Assembly: GCA_001939145.1 (NCBI GenBank)
Contig: LSRX01001358.1
Span: forward strand, 40,376 to 104,375
Length of the DNA stretch: 64,000 bases
Direction: 5' to 3'
Source: Symbiodinium microadriaticum
Taxonomy: Eukaryota; Sar; Dinophyceae; Suessiales; Symbiodiniaceae
Under the pieces are notes generated by a model, which saw nothing but the letters and a program-made list of their open reading frames with translations, did not search any database and had not been told where the DNA came from. A program made the translations under genes and the position numbers. Positions 36,339 to 49,139 of this stretch are shown piece by piece (the stretch's first letter is position 1; every line of letters begins with the position of its first letter).

Positions 36339-38560
36339 CTACTTGTGCTTTTTGGCTTTCTTGCCTTTCTTGTCATTTGTGGGAGTGGACAGCTCCTGCT
36401 CGCCTTCGTTGGGATTCTCCTCACAGCAACTGGGCATCAGGGCATTGACCTTTGTGCCGCTGCACCCAGATATCATGCTGAACCTCGTCTCAGTGTGAGA
36501 CAGTGCCTCCTCCACCTTCTTCAGCTTTCCCAGCAGCTTCTTGAGCTCCCCGAGGGTGACTTTTCCATCTTTGTCTTCATCCAGGAGCCTGCACATGCCG
36601 TGGCGGACCGCCTGTACTCAGAGAGCACGGCATAACAAATGCAACGACTGTGGCTCATTGAGTGCCGGGGAACTGAAACATGATGTCTGCATCGCCCTCG
36701 TAGCCCAAGTTCTCCACGCTCGCGACCTCACACCGGATGCTTTTGGGAAGTGGAGGACAAGCTAGGTTCTCCATTTGTATCCCTTAAACGGTACCGTGTT
36801 GGGGCTCAAACTCTTGGCTCTCAGTTGTTCGTAGTACGAGTACAGGGGGTCCCCTCGGCCATTTTGGGTTGCCGCTAGTGGCCTGGCTATCGCTGAAATA
36901 GCGCTGTCATCACTTCGGCAAGGACGTCGCTTATCGCTGCGCTGGAAACTAAACAGGGCCAGAAACACAGTACCTGGCTCCAATACTCTCCTTGGTATTT
37001 TCTGTGTTCCTGCCTCCCTGTCTCTGAGTCTGTCCCAGTACGTCCCGCTGTCTCCGTTCATGGCTATGAGTGCGTCCGCACCAGACTACCCAACACTGCA
37101 ATGTGTTGAGGTTCTGGACGGAGACTTGTCGGCTCCGGCAAGCGGTCACTCTGCACCAGACACTCGGAGAAAGCTCAACTTGAGCCAATCCGCGAACTCT
37201 TTGGAGTCAATCTCTTTGTCGTGAGTGGTGTCCAATTTCTTGAAGGCTTCCTGCAGGTCTGGGATGCGGACGGCTTCTGCCTGTCGTATTCTTGACTAGT
37301 TTTTCTTCATTGTTCCTTCGCTTCGTCCTGTCTTAGCTTTGTGCCTGTCTGCCTCGCGATTTCCAATTGCCACTTTGTGCCGGGGAAGAAGAAGAAGCAT
37401 TAACATACAACGACACTTTAGTGCGAACGAGAGCGCGATGCCAACGGCGGTTGCGGCCAGGTATCAGATAATCATCAGAACAGCAACCAGATGCTTCATG
37501 CTGCAACAAAGCTAGCGAGAAAACTGATACCTGAATTCCTACGGAGCCTTAGTTGGTCTTGTTGCTCCGATCTGCGGGACAGTACAGCTGTCAATGGGTG
37601 GGGTGAAGGTCTATGTTGACATCCGTCCTCGATTTTGCCGAACTTCTTGCACAAGAAGTTCTTGAAGGCTCGCACAGGACCTGCACGCAAACACCACAGC
37701 CATCTGAACAGATGCATTTCCTCTTCAGCCACCCGCCGGAGTCTAGAAACCCCATGGCGACCGCGACACTGTGATATAGCAGCCACACATGCCCCACATA
37801 TCTTTGTTTGCCTCGTTCTTGGGTGGAGGCAGGTATTTTTCCAACCTGCTGAAGAATGCGCCAGGACAAGCAGACATCCGGCCGCCTTTCTTGATGAAGT
37901 CAAGCTCCGTCATCCTTGGAACGTCCAAGTTTCTTAGAGGGCTTTCTTAGGCCTATTTCAACTGGTGCAGGAGGCTTGGAGCTCATGCGAGTGGCTGTCC
38001 GAACTCAGCTTTGGTGATCAGTCCTTCGTTGTCGACATCCTTGGCAGGTTGACTGCGAAGCTTCAGAAGGTCGAAGAGACCGTCGCCATCAGAAGTGCAA
38101 GAGACTATGCTGATATGCTGCAAGAACCCCCCCGAGCACTACAACAAAGATAAATATGCAGCTGTGATGGTAGAGTGCGAGGGGGAATTCCGTTGGCAAG
38201 GATGCAGCTCGGACCCCTGCCACGAGGTCAAACAGGGCATTTGCATCCCCGGGGTAGTTGTTCTTCGTGAGATACTTCACCATCCTGGGATAAGGGGGCT
38301 AACAGTCTGCGACGAGCTTGCGACGAGCTTGGACGCGCGACCTGTGTAAGAGGCTTGCTAGCTGAGGCTGCCTGTGATCGAAGAGTCTAAGCTGTGACCA
38401 AGCGGCTCTTCTCTTGTGACCTCTCGCAGACTGCGACAAGCGGTCTTCGATTTTGGCTTAGGGACGAGGTCCCCCGAACTGAACTTGAGAAGCTGCTTCG
38501 GTTTGTGTGCTCCCACCTGGCCATCGTTGCCGCCTCCAAGCTCCTCGAAGGCACCTCACA
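36339..38560 (-). CDS. Multi-EF-hand calcium-binding protein, multi-exon
   Basis: EF-hand halves are spread over short exons that join in frame. Exons 36674-36726 and 36339-36588 splice at CA|GTTCCC and CAG|GC to give GYEGDADIMFQ plus LLDEDKDGKVTLGEL, then a basic tail ending KKGKKAKKHK and a stop. Upstream, 37165-37265 reads LQEAFKKLDTTHDKEIDSKE. About 37620-37690 reads AFKNFLCKKFGKIEDG, and 37860-37925 reads MTELDFIKKGG. An exon at about 38230-38287 (MVKYLTKNNYPGDANALFDL) joins one at 38008-38041 (DVDNEGLITKAEF). A weaker segment near 38540 reads AFEELGGGNDGQ. At least three loops keep the D-x-D-x-D/N-G-x-I/V-x-x-x-E spacing. Expected role: calcium sensing or buffering. The N-terminus is not fixed. 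Confidence 0.75.
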
Positions 38561-38569
38561 GCCGCCGGG

Positions 38570-40590
38570 ACTGTGCACTTTACGGGCTTCTGTACTCCTC
38601 GCTTTGCCGTATGTCCCCTCAAGCTACCGACAGAGCATGGTTGAGGCTTTCAAAACGAAACTCCCGAACTAATGTACCCCGGAGTGGTGCCGGCCGCCTT
38701 GAATGCCACCAGTCTTGCCGTGCTTTCTCGCTTGGACCAACATCGTGTCTTTGTAAAACCTTGTCAAGCTCCAAGAAATTGAAATCACACGTTGGCTCCC
38801 ACTTGCAAGGCTCCATGACAGGCTGACGACATCACCGAACAGACCTGACAAAAATGAAAGCCAAGAATCTGCTTGAAGGTATTGAGCTCCTGGACGGCGG
38901 GATGCAAACATCTGCAGCACATGGTTGGTCTCCGGCGTTCACGGTCACAATCAATCTAGATGCAAGGGGGGACGGACTTTCAGACGACCAAAACATGCAC
39001 CAGGCTGTGAAGTGGGCTCCGATCCTTCCGGAACGGCAGTTCATCTAACGGTCCTGCACGGGGTCTCCGACCTTGATCTTGCATCTCTCGCATGAGGTGC
39101 AAGCCGCACCCATCGCTGCAAGAGATCCAGGAATCCAGTGAAGCTTTCAAACGGTGGGCATGCCCACTGAAGCTTGCAAGAGGCTTGGATGGCATCTTTG
39201 GCTCAGAGGCCAAAACCATGCAAAGCTGGTCGGAAATTTATGATGGACTCTGCTCGTGGCATGTATCTGGGAGGCTGGATGGCTGCAACTCGCGGTATAG
39301 CGCTATCTTCCAGGCACTTCGTTTAGGTGAAGGGCTGAGCGCTTCTGGCACAGATGGGTCTGAGCATGTGCACCTCCGGAGCCCCTCCGCAGCTCCTGTG
39401 CATCACCAAATGCACAAAGCAATCTCCCACGGAACGACTACAGTAAGACACATCGTGACAGGGACAATTGGAGCTGGCAGTGCCCCACTTGCTTGGTTGG
39501 ATGTATAAGTTGAAACCGCCCAGTGCCTCAAGACTCTATTGTCTATGCCGTCTATGCTTACTATGGCATATTCCCTTATCCTCAATCTCTAAAAGGTCGT
39601 CTTGATTTCAAGGGAATGCTGCCACGATATGATCGATGAAGCCGGTCCTGATGGTGGTGCAGGCCTTGGCCACATGCCATGGGCAGCGACTCTTGCATCT
39701 TAGTCTTAGCATGCTGAGGCTGCAGCAGCATGGAAGCCAAGGTGAAGCACCTTCGCGACGCCAGTCGCCAATCACAGAATGAAAGCTGCATCATGCGTGC
39801 ACGTGAACAGGACTACCACATCGCTAGCAGGAAGGAGCCTCCCACTGTGGGTCTTGAAGCCTGGTTGCATGCAATAGCCGTCTCCACTCCTCGGTGAAGC
39901 TCGGTGCGAACCTTGGTGTCATGGGAGTCACGATGCTGTCATCTGTGATATCCTGTGCTGCTCACAGATTATCCCGTTTTCAAACGAGCAGCATCGCGTC
40001 GTCCTCGCAGAGAAGATACACGTGGTCGTCCTCCTCCCACACTCATCGCACAATTGCCACTAATTAAGGCTGAATGACACTCTAGCATCCCAAGGCATCG
40101 TGTGGAATCGAAATCTCTGGAACACGTGATGCTCGCAGGCTGTTCTCTGGGGTGTTCTTTGCTCTCCGCTCCTTGTCCAGTGCAATCCGTTCCAAGGCTT
40201 CGTGCCTCAGGGTGACACACCCATGAAGTTTGCTGCCAAAGCCGCGGCCGCAACACATTCTGAACAGCATGATTTCAGAGTACTAGTGCTACCTTCCCAA
40301 CAGAATGAAACGGCAGCACATAACAATGTGGTCATGACTCCGCCTCACGGCATCCTTCTCGAGTACATGTTTCCCCGAACGGCGTGTCCGAGCCCCTCGC
40401 ATTGACAGAGCCAGGCCAATTGCACCACGGGTCAGTATGTAGCCCAGCACTTTGGGGTGGGGCGTTCCGGCATCCTGCACGTAGGAGCAGGACTGGCTCA
40501 CACGGATCTGTGTCGTTCTGCCTGTGGCCTGAATGCCCTGAGGAGTGACGCTGCGCCTTGGCACCTGGCGCGTCAGCGCCATCGCAGTTC
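38570..40590. other. No recognised gene
   Basis: Weak ORFs on both strands, for example minus 38619-38816 and 38980-39219, lack domains. The 5' end of the EF-hand gene may extend into the first part of this stretch. Confidence 0.35.
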
Positions 40591-40594
40591 TCAA

Positions 40595-40775
40595 GAAACC
40601 CCGAAGTTTGCAAAGGCCAAGGCCGGCTTCTCAGAGAAGCCATGGGCAGACTGGCAGACTTTCAGCAAACGCAAAGGGGAGGCCTTATCCAGTTGAAGGG
40701 TTGATCCATCAACAGCCCGGATCCACTCCACCTCGCGCGGCCCAGAGTTGGCGAAGTAAGAGCACGTGCCCCTAT
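40595..40775 (-). CDS. Candidate exon of an unidentified gene
   Basis: A continuous minus-strand segment reads TCSYFANSGPREVEWIRAVD, then LDKASPLRLLKVCQSAHGFS and ALAFANFG before a stop. The composition is protein-like. A second open segment at about 40390-40500 (YVQDAGTPHPKVLGYILTRG) may be the next exon. No family was recognised. Confidence 0.35.
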
Positions 40776-41660
40776 CTCCCCGGGGCACCCGGCTCAGCAA
40801 CTCTGGAAATCGATGTAGCTGTTGCAGAAAGGCCTGCCTGCTCCGAAATGCTGAAAATCAGCCAACACCAGGAAAACCATACAAGCACCGCTTCTCTCGG
40901 CTGAAATGTGAATCCAGTCCCTGGTTTGCTGGTGGTACTGCCCAAACGAGGCCTTCGTTTCGTTTGGCGTGCCAGACTGACGAAGAGCACTCGGTGCACA
41001 GCTAGTGTGGCTGACGTTGGCTTCCTTGGTGACAAACAGAGCAATCGCGACTTTACCCTGGCAGACGCGAAAGCCTCTCGATTGGTTGCGAGGCCTTGGA
41101 AGATCTTGTCCTAATTATTACCCGCCTGTATGTTGCCAAACCAACAGCCCCACAGCTCAAAACGAATGCATGTAAATATGCCTGTCCGTACATGCACGAG
41201 CAACATGGACTATGAGCAGTTTGTACATACGCTTGGGCTCATGTACGCCATATGCCCTGTGCACGAACGCCATGAAGAGTCTTGCAAGTCTCGAGATCAG
41301 AGGAGTCAGTATGGCCCACACTCGCTTTGCACGACTTCCTGTCTGTGCTGAAGTCTTCGACCTGGGCGTCATTATCCCTTCACTGAACGATTTGGAGGAA
41401 GGCTGCACCTAGGACGTTGAGAGGCCAGACAGACAGGGAAGGTAAGCCCAACACGAAGTGCGCGAGCACGGAGCAAGCCATCTGAAAGCGCCTGAGCAAT
41501 TTCGTGAGCACCCGGATGCCCTGGTGGGTTAGACGGTCCGTGCAATGGAACTGCAGTAGCCATTTCTCACAGAATCTCTCGACGTGTCGACATGGCACCT
41601 GTCAGTGCATCTTGCATTCACTTTGCTGTACAATCGGTGCTGTCACTGCACGTCGACACT

Positions 41661-42242
41661 CTAATCTTCCCGGGCAAGCTGACCTGAAGCACTGATCATC
41701 GTAGGCCCCTCATGCCTGGCGCTTTTGGCGCGAGCTTTCTTCTGCTTTGGTTCGGCCTCGCAAGCAGCTTTGGGGATTTTCGGGCCAGCAGCGGACTCCG
41801 CATCGGTTTCCTCGTCGCCGCCTCGCAGGCTGAAGGCATGGAACTCAGCAGGGCTCATGGACTTGAGGGTCTCTGGCTGAGCATGTGCATGTGTCCAAGT
41901 CTTAATCGACAACGGCTCCCCAGGTTGATTGCCATCATATTCCACAACGTAGACGAACTCCATTTCAAGCTTGCAGTCCGTTGGAAAGAGGTAAAGGTGA
42001 CCGGCTCCTGTCTTGAATTCTGCAATGAACTGTGCGACGAGGCAGCCAAAGCCGTTGCAAATGGTCTTTCCGTTCGACGGCTTGCCACTCAATCCATTGA
42101 CCAGTTCGCAGGTCTGTAGAAACTCGGCAAGTCGAACTCCCAGGGACGTATAGTATCCGTCACACTGGAAGTAGATACAGGCAAAGACGCTTTTCTGCCC
42201 GTCTCGAACACTGCGGAAAACCACCAGGCCGCCAGTGCCCAT
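41661..42242 (-). CDS. MGTRGL-type uncharacterised protein
   Basis: This is an intronless 193-residue ORF starting MGTGGLVVFRSVRDGQ. The order of features (MGTxGLxxFR, then a Y..CDGYYTSLGVRLAEFL segment, then GCLVAQFIAEFKTGAGHLYL, then EFVYVVEYDG) matches a family of unknown function that I remember from phages, large DNA viruses and protists, in which small proteins begin MGTRGL. The last 50 residues are Lys/Ala/Glu-rich and look like a disordered extension. The ATG at 42242 is supported because the family motif starts exactly there. The lack of introns among heavily split neighbours could mean arrival by transfer or retroposition. No catalytic residue is known to me for the family. Confidence 0.6.
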   Translation of the reverse strand: MGTGGLVVFRSVRDGQKSVFACIYFQCDGYYTSLGVRLAEFLQTCELVNGLSGKPSNGKTICNGFGCLVAQFIAEFKTGAGHLYLFPTDCKLEMEFVYVVEYDGNQPGEPLSIKTWTHAHAQPETLKSMSPAEFHAFSLRGGDEETDAESAAGPKIPKAACEAEPKQKKARAKSARHEGPTMISASGQLARED

Positions 42243-42249
42243 CTCTATG

Positions 42250-45200
42250 GATGTGACGTTCTATGGTGGCCTTGATCCCGGCGCTGCACCAAGAAGCAAG
42301 CGATCAAGCACGTTAGCTCTACGTCGAAAAAAGTTCCATGCAAGCCCCAGGCCTCAGATGAGCCGGACATGGGGCATGACTGCAACAGGTATGTTCACCA
42401 GCACGGTGGAAAAGTTCCTGCAAAGCAACTCAGGCACGCAGCAGCACTCAGGACAAAAGGTTCTGAAGACGCAGAGTTGCAGCACACCGTTGCGCTGCCC
42501 ACCTCATGCCACTCGCACACAGTGCTTTGGGAACCGAGTTCCGGCATAAGCTTCACTGTGACCCAAGTCCTGATTGGTTTTACGATGTCTCGCGGAGCAT
42601 ATTGATGCAACATATTAAGCCACAGCACTCAACAGCTACTGCTAAGTAATTTCAACCTCCAACCATGCAGCAGTGCCTATGTCCATGTGGCAAAACCCCT
42701 CGACTCACATGAGCTTCTATGCCACGCATGGCTGCAAAGTGGCTTGAGTGCTGAAGCTAGAGCTCAAAGGAAACACCATGCGCCAGCACCGCTTGATGGA
42801 AAACATCCACAGCGGGACACAATCGGCAAAGTATGGGCGGCCAAGGGGTGCTGGTCTTCGAACCAGCCCCTACCACTCCTTGCACCACCAATCTCTCTAA
42901 CAGTCATAGAAGTTGCAGCTATCCCTGGCTACTCTTTTCTTTGCATTGGCATTTGCATTGTGTTCCATGCATCGCAACACATTCATGTACTGTCTCTGAG
43001 CTGGCCAGTCGCATGCGCTGCTGTAACATAGCGCTGGGAACAAGGCACAGCTGGAGAGACAACGTCAGGGCCTGTGGCCTACGTCATTTCGGCTTTGATG
43101 TCAACCTGCCCAAATTCCTACGATGCAGCCCTGAATTCAGATTCTGTCGTTTGTCACAGGCGGTTAAACAACAGACTCATGTCCACTCCTCTTGGCTCCC
43201 TCCACAAGTGTACGAGCTGATCCGTAGAAAGCATGTTGCTGGAAGGCCAGATTAGATCGCCAGAGAGGACATGACCAAAAAACTATTGGGCATCAACGCC
43301 TAGACTTGGCATCCAAACCAATGCGCCCGATGATGCACCCGGAGCATGACAGACCATAATGTCCGTATTTCTTACGGTGCCCAACACATTGCCGGGTCAC
43401 CTCACTTCCTAGTCTGTCTTTGAGCTGTCTGTCGTGTTGCGCCGACGTAGAGGCTGCATCTCCTGGCACAAAAAAGTTTAGAGACAAGAAGTCACTACCA
43501 GCCATGACCGGCCATGAGTACAGACGGCTGCATGGCCGAATCGGCAATGTGTGCCCTGTTCAGCAGCTCACAGCTGCTTCACACCTCCTCGTGGCATTTT
43601 TCGAGAGGCTCTACAGTGGCCTCAATTTACGGCTGTCGGGAGCCAAAAACAGCAAGCTGACACACTTCTGCAGGCAAGTGACACGGCAGCATCGCTCGGG
43701 CCGCCATGCGCAGCGGGCCACGCTCCGAGTCACCTCGAATGCCTCAGGCTCAGGCGTTCTTGCCGGCAGCTCTGCCCCCACAGCCTCACAGACGCTGAGC
43801 TAGGGGCCTCAACCCCCTTCTCCTTGGCGCGGCCTGCAGCACTTGCAAGACAAAATCAGGTAGGTCGGGAATCCTCTCATGTGGTCATGCTACTCTCAAA
43901 GGATCTCAGAATTTCAGAATGAACTTCACAATGCCCTCCATGTCTCGAGGCCCGGGCCGAAAAAGGAGCCGAGGATCTGCAAGGGCCCAGGAGCATCCTC
44001 CTCCCTTGGCTAAGCACCAAGTGGCCACCAGAGACGCTTCAAACTCAAACCTCTGGTCTTAAAGTCATTCATTCTATATGTCGCAGGGACGCGCTGAAGT
44101 TCGTGAGCCGATCGTGACGGTAGATGAACTCCCCGCATCGTCCAGCGTGAAGATTGAGCGAGCCAGACAGAGAGCGAGGGAGAGAGGTTGGCGTGCGGGT
44201 GAGTGGGTGGGGGGACGGAGAGAGCGAGCTCGGCTTGAAGTGGCATTGTGATGCATTGTGGCACCATCATCACAGGACGAACTGCTTCTGAGATCCCTGC
44301 AGAGGTGAGTGAACGCTTCCTCCTGCTCGGCTCGCCTGTCTGTCAATTAAGCAACGCCTAAAGAATCTTACCTTCAGATTTCGCCCTGGTTTTCGGGCCC
44401 TGCGGCCCTGTGCCTTCGTCTCTCTGCGTTGCCGCCGTCGCGCCGCAGCGCGCAGCGCCGCGGCAAGGCGAAGCGTGCGCTCCACCGGCACGACGCGGGG
44501 CAAATTCTGCAAGGCCTGCCGGGTGCAAGTGAAAACGACAAGACGGTCTCTGCAGAGCGGCTTCATGGACCTCCGCCAGCTGCGCGGCATCATCAGAGAT
44601 GCGCAAAAGCTGGAAGCGCTTCAGCAGTATCAGTGCGCAGAGCAGCCAATCACCTCCGCTCGCCAATACAGTAGCAACTTTGCCCAAACCGCGTCAGCTG
44701 ATGAGGCATATGAGGCGCGATTCATGAGCCAAGTCACCAAATTCGAAGCGCTCTGCATCGTTGAGCATGGCATCCTGTTCATGCTGGAGATCTGCGAGCA
44801 AATTCCGATGCTTCCAGACTTCCAGGGGTCCATGAATTGCAAGCCGATGTTTCACACTTCCGGTCACGTCCGCAAGCACATGCAGCCCCCTCACACAAGA
44901 ACGCACGCCGCCTGTTATTGCATATACGTTTACATATGCACCAAAACGCTTGCAGCCCTGTTCTGCGAATTATCAGGAGGCGTTTCATGCGACAAGGCTA
45001 GGGCTGAGGATTGGGCAATGCGGGGCTACTACGGGGTCAAGAGTCAACACTGTCAAGGTCTGGCCCTCTTCTGAAACAGGCTGAAAGTTGGAAAGAGATG
45101 GAATGCTTCCATAACCCCGTGGCTGGCACTGCTTTGGCTACACGCCTTGTCTGCCGCTGCCTCGCTGAAGGTCAGGGTTGTTCCGTGCTTGCTACCAGGT

Positions 45201-48200
45201 ATGAAAGACTAAGTGTCAAGGTCGAGGGCATCCCCATCTTTAGAGGCGAAACCAAAGACTCTCCCAAACTCCAAAACCATCGAAGGCACCCACAGCTGCG
45301 CACAATTCTCTGCCGCGAAGCCGCCCGATGTGAACAGCGCCTCCCATTGTGAGAAGGCAGTGCAAGGAGCCACTGAACCGCGATGGCGAATTGCGCTTGT
45401 GGCGGGGGTCTGGGATGGCTTTCATTCTGCCGACACAGACCCCAAACCCAAACAGTGAGATGGCACTTACTGTACCAGTTCAACTGCCTAACATGCTTAA
45501 CTAAAATCCAGGGTATACTGGCACATGCCAATGTTCACACAGCGCACTGAGGCGGGAAAGCGGGAGTTGCAGTACATAATTGTGAATGCGTGGGGCAGGA
45601 GCACAAACGGCGGGTTTGCAGACCACACCAGACCAAGGAGCATCTGGAATCCTTACTGCATGGCCCTGCTAGGAGTTTAGCGACTTCTAGCGATTTGAAG
45701 CCCAAATGAGCACAGGCCTGTCTTGGGATCACCGCGCTCTTAGCGATCCTATCTCTCACTTGCCCTTACGTCGAACACTGCTGTGGAAATTTACAGGTGT
45801 GCCATGGTGTCCCAACAAAATTAATGCATGCCCCTGTGCTCTCCACGAGACAATCTCCCGCCGTGACAGCCCGAAGCTGAACCTGCATGGTACCGTGCCT
45901 CGCCCAAGCGTGCAGCCACAAAGATGAGGCCCTGCCGCGTCCTGAAAAATCCGAAATCTCGCAGGGAAAGCAAAAACACCGTGGCCTCCCATGTTTGAGG
46001 ACAGGCAGTAGCAAGGATGAGTCACTGCTTTCCGCTGGGAGGTCGAAAGATGATTTCCAGGAGATGCGAGAGGAAGCTGATGCTTGTTTCTTTCTCTTCT
46101 CACGGCCGAAGCTCCAAGACAAATTGTAGGGATATCGACGACCAGAGTGACTAGAAGCGTGAGGGAGCTTCAAAGCTCTGTGCTGGGGCCCCAGAGTGGC
46201 CGGCTCTTATCTGGAGAGGGGCCTCAAACGCCGGACACATGGCTACTACTCCACAATCATGAAACGTCTCCCAGCGCTCAGCATTTATCAAGTCTCCTGG
46301 TAATTATGCACGAATACATACCACAAAACCTGATTTGGTTAATACTGGAAGTGCCATGATGTAACGATTTCGGTCACTGCCGCCAGGGTGCAGGACCTCA
46401 CAAAGCGGTTCATCGAAGGTGCGGAGCAACTCCTCCAAGGAAACAGTACTTCAACACTCCGACTGCACAGGTCACAGCAGCTCGCAATTTCACCAGGCTC
46501 TGCGGCACTGTGCTTTCCGTAAATCGGTGGCTCTGCAAGACAAAAGTCACGGTCACGGGACGCATCCTGCAGGCGTTTGGCTCTGCGATCTGTCGACGAG
46601 GTGGCTTTCTTCGTCTGCAGCCTGGGCAAAGGAACAGAAACTGAAGCTTGCAGACAGTTTGAGGCGAGAAGGCGGAAGTTGTGGCATTCTCTAGCTTCGG
46701 GCACAACCACTTTCTAGCTCCAACTTTCTAGCTCCACGCTTTCGGAGATGTCACCAAACAGGTTCGACCAGCCAACACCGCCTCGGGCAGCACCGCAGCC
46801 AAGAGGCTGGAAAAAGCACCAGAACGCATCTGCCTGAGCCTCCTCCAACGTGACGCCGGGAAGGAGGCCTTACCCAGACAGAATCACTCCCCAGCAGCTA
46901 AGTGGCACTTTCGTCAGCCAGTTCACCAGATGCTGCTTTGAGCTGATTAAACACTTGCACTATGTCTGTGCCAACTCTGATGCCGCCCATCAGATGACAC
47001 GCAAGACGAAATAAGCCAGGTGGATACACAATCCACGAGCTGGCGAAACAGCAAACCCGAAAGGACTAATCAACTGACCTGTTGCACGAGGGCACCAAGG
47101 TTCGTCTGTGTGTGCGTGGGTGCGTGTGTGTGCTGAAAAAACACCTGGTCGGCTGCTCAAGCCAAAGTTTTCGCCCAAATCCTACCTGGGTCCTACCTTC
47201 AACCGACGGTGCGTCCGAAGTAGAGGGCAACAAAACCGAAGAGAACTACCTTCGCCTGGAGGCCACTGATCCTCCCACAAACCGAGGTGCCGTACATGAG
47301 CAAGGCAGCGATGTGCGTGGCTCCATGAAGATGATCGCCTTTCGGAGCCGAAATAGTTTGAGCAATCTCGACCTGGGCTTCGGGAAGGAACCTGCTTCCA
47401 CAGCCGCACAGCACCCAATGCCAGGCAGGCCAGGGAGCAATTGCTTCCGGAACGCCCGGACTTTCCATAAATTCTTCACCTTAGGGCGCATGGATCCCCG
47501 CCAACGGCCCCCTTTGGAAAGTTGACGCTGCCTCGAAAAGCTCGCCGCAGCTCGCGTTCCGCCTCCAGTCGAAGAGTCTGCGCCTGAAAAGCCAGAAACC
47601 CCAGCCACAGCTACCCAAATGTCACAAGCCGTCCCGTCTGCCAAGACTGAACCGCTGCAGTTTTACCGGAAAGAAATTAAAGGCCACTCTTGGCCTCCTC
47701 TCGCTCTCACGGATGCCTCGGCTGCTGCCCACGCCCGTGCCCGAAGATCCTCAAAGCCTGAACGGCCGTGGCCACTTTGGAGGAGCGTCGCTCGCCAGCG
47801 CCTGCGACTCGTCTCTACCGCCGCACGACTCGTTGCGACTGTCCCTGCTCCGCGACTCGGCCTTGACCGTCCCTCCAGCATCGGAGCAGGTAAAGACCTT
47901 GCAAGCCACATAACCGCCTCCAACGGAGTGAGGTTGTCCTTGACACGCAAAGCCTTGCATGCCTTCTTTGTGGGCATTTTTGGGTGGTCAAGTAACTGCC
48001 CCATCAGGTCCAGTCCTTGTCAGCCACGCAGCCCCAAAAGTCTGCTGCGTGATCTTCGCAGCCGCCGTAGAACTTGGCAATTTGCTCCCTGAGCCGTCGC
48101 GCTGTGAAAAGCTTGCTGCAACAACCTGCTCTGCTGCACCCACTGTGTCTCTGCTTGCAACCCAGCAGCGGCGACCGATTTGGTTGCGCGTGGTTTCTGA

Positions 48201-48770
48201 CGAAAGACACCCATGAATGCATGCGTCTTCATTGTGCTATGCTGCACTGTTGAGAATTTCGATGACATCTGATGGATGGCTGTGCTTGGCCGAAGCCGGC
48301 AGACACGTTGCCCGGCCCGCTGCCTCTGGCTCGCGCCATCATACGCCTGCACTGCCGAGAGCAATGTTTCCTGCACAAGGCCCAACGTCGGGTTTCACTT
48401 GCTGCTTGCAGGAGCTTGTCGAGTGTAGTCGCACGATGATAGATGATCAAACAACTTTGCAAGTTCTCGTCCTCGCAAGGGCCCGGCACTCGCAGCTCGG
48501 CCTCAACAAGCGTGGCTCAAGGTTGATGAAGGGTGCAAATCACCAGCGTTGAAGCATCGTCCCCTTTCGTGTCTGACATGGCTGTGGCTCTGATTAGCTC
48601 TGCCTGCCCTGGACATGGACAGTCACACCAAACCTGGTCTGGCGTCTTGGGCATACAACCCGGATTCGAAACCGGACTAAACCAGGATCTGCACCATGGC
48701 CTCACTGCAGTGATCAGGTGCCTGGAACGTCGAGATTCGCAAAGCAGAGAGCTGTCATGTTCAGTGTATT
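42250..48770. other. Long stretch without a firmly assigned gene
   Basis: Open segments that look exon-like on the minus strand include about 43640-43800 (ARTPEPEAFEVTRSVARC), 44520-44640 (RFQLLRISDDAAQLAEVHEA), 44720-44840 (NLLADLQHEQDAMLNDAERF), 45200-45300 (MVLEFGRVFGFASKDGDALD) and 47199-47330 (hydrophobic AKVVLFGFVALYF). The 44.5-44.85 kb pair could be a coiled-coil gene. A 199-residue plus-strand ORF at 44475-45074 competes with it and has no domain. Confidence 0.3.
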
Positions 48771-48779
48771 TTGTACATG

Positions 48780-49130
48780 AGGAGGAGCTCCGGGACAGCC
48801 TCACCCGAAGCCGGCGACACGGAGCCCGCGGCCGTTGAACAGGTGGAGAGCCGTCTCAAGACCTGTCACGGCGTCATGTATGATTTGAGACGGACATGGA
48901 TTGTCTTGTCCTCCTGTGAGGCCTTGATCTCCGCGTGCAGCTCGTCGATCTGCTCGGACTGCTCATCCAGCTGATCTGCGGATGCCTCACTTTGATACAC
49001 AGGTCATAAACTGCGTGATGCATCTCTGCAACTGGCCTCAACCTCCTGCTGGAAGAGCTTCATGGCACAAAGCCGCTTCTCGTCTTTGCTGAGTGGCCAA
49101 TCCAGGGCTCCTGGCAAGGGGAGAGCAGAA
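48780..49130 (-). CDS. Coiled-coil protein exons
   Basis: Three exons join in phase. About 49040-49115 reads ALDWPLSKDEKRLCAMKLF and ends QQEVE at a GC donor. About 48919-48990 reads ASADQLDEQSEQIDELHAEI and ends KASQE at a GA donor (GAG|GACAAG). About 48780-48860 starts VLRRLSTCSTAAG and continues toward VPELLLMYKIH and a stop. The middle exon has a clear heptad pattern. No catalytic domain is visible, and upstream exons were not found. It could be part of a cytoskeletal or tethering protein. Strand and splice style match the rest of the minus-strand array. Confidence 0.5.
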
Positions 49131-49139
49131 ACAATTTCT

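Noticed and set aside
37181..37192. Minus-strand TTGGCTCAAG, matching the 3' end of the dinoflagellate spliced leader
   Set aside because: It lies inside an EF-hand exon where the same bases encode DWLK. Only the last ten bases match, so this is a coincidence and not a retroposed leader.
44475..45074. 199-residue plus-strand ORF
   Set aside because: No domain. The minus strand has two coiled-coil-like segments with splice-like ends over the same bases. Left unassigned.
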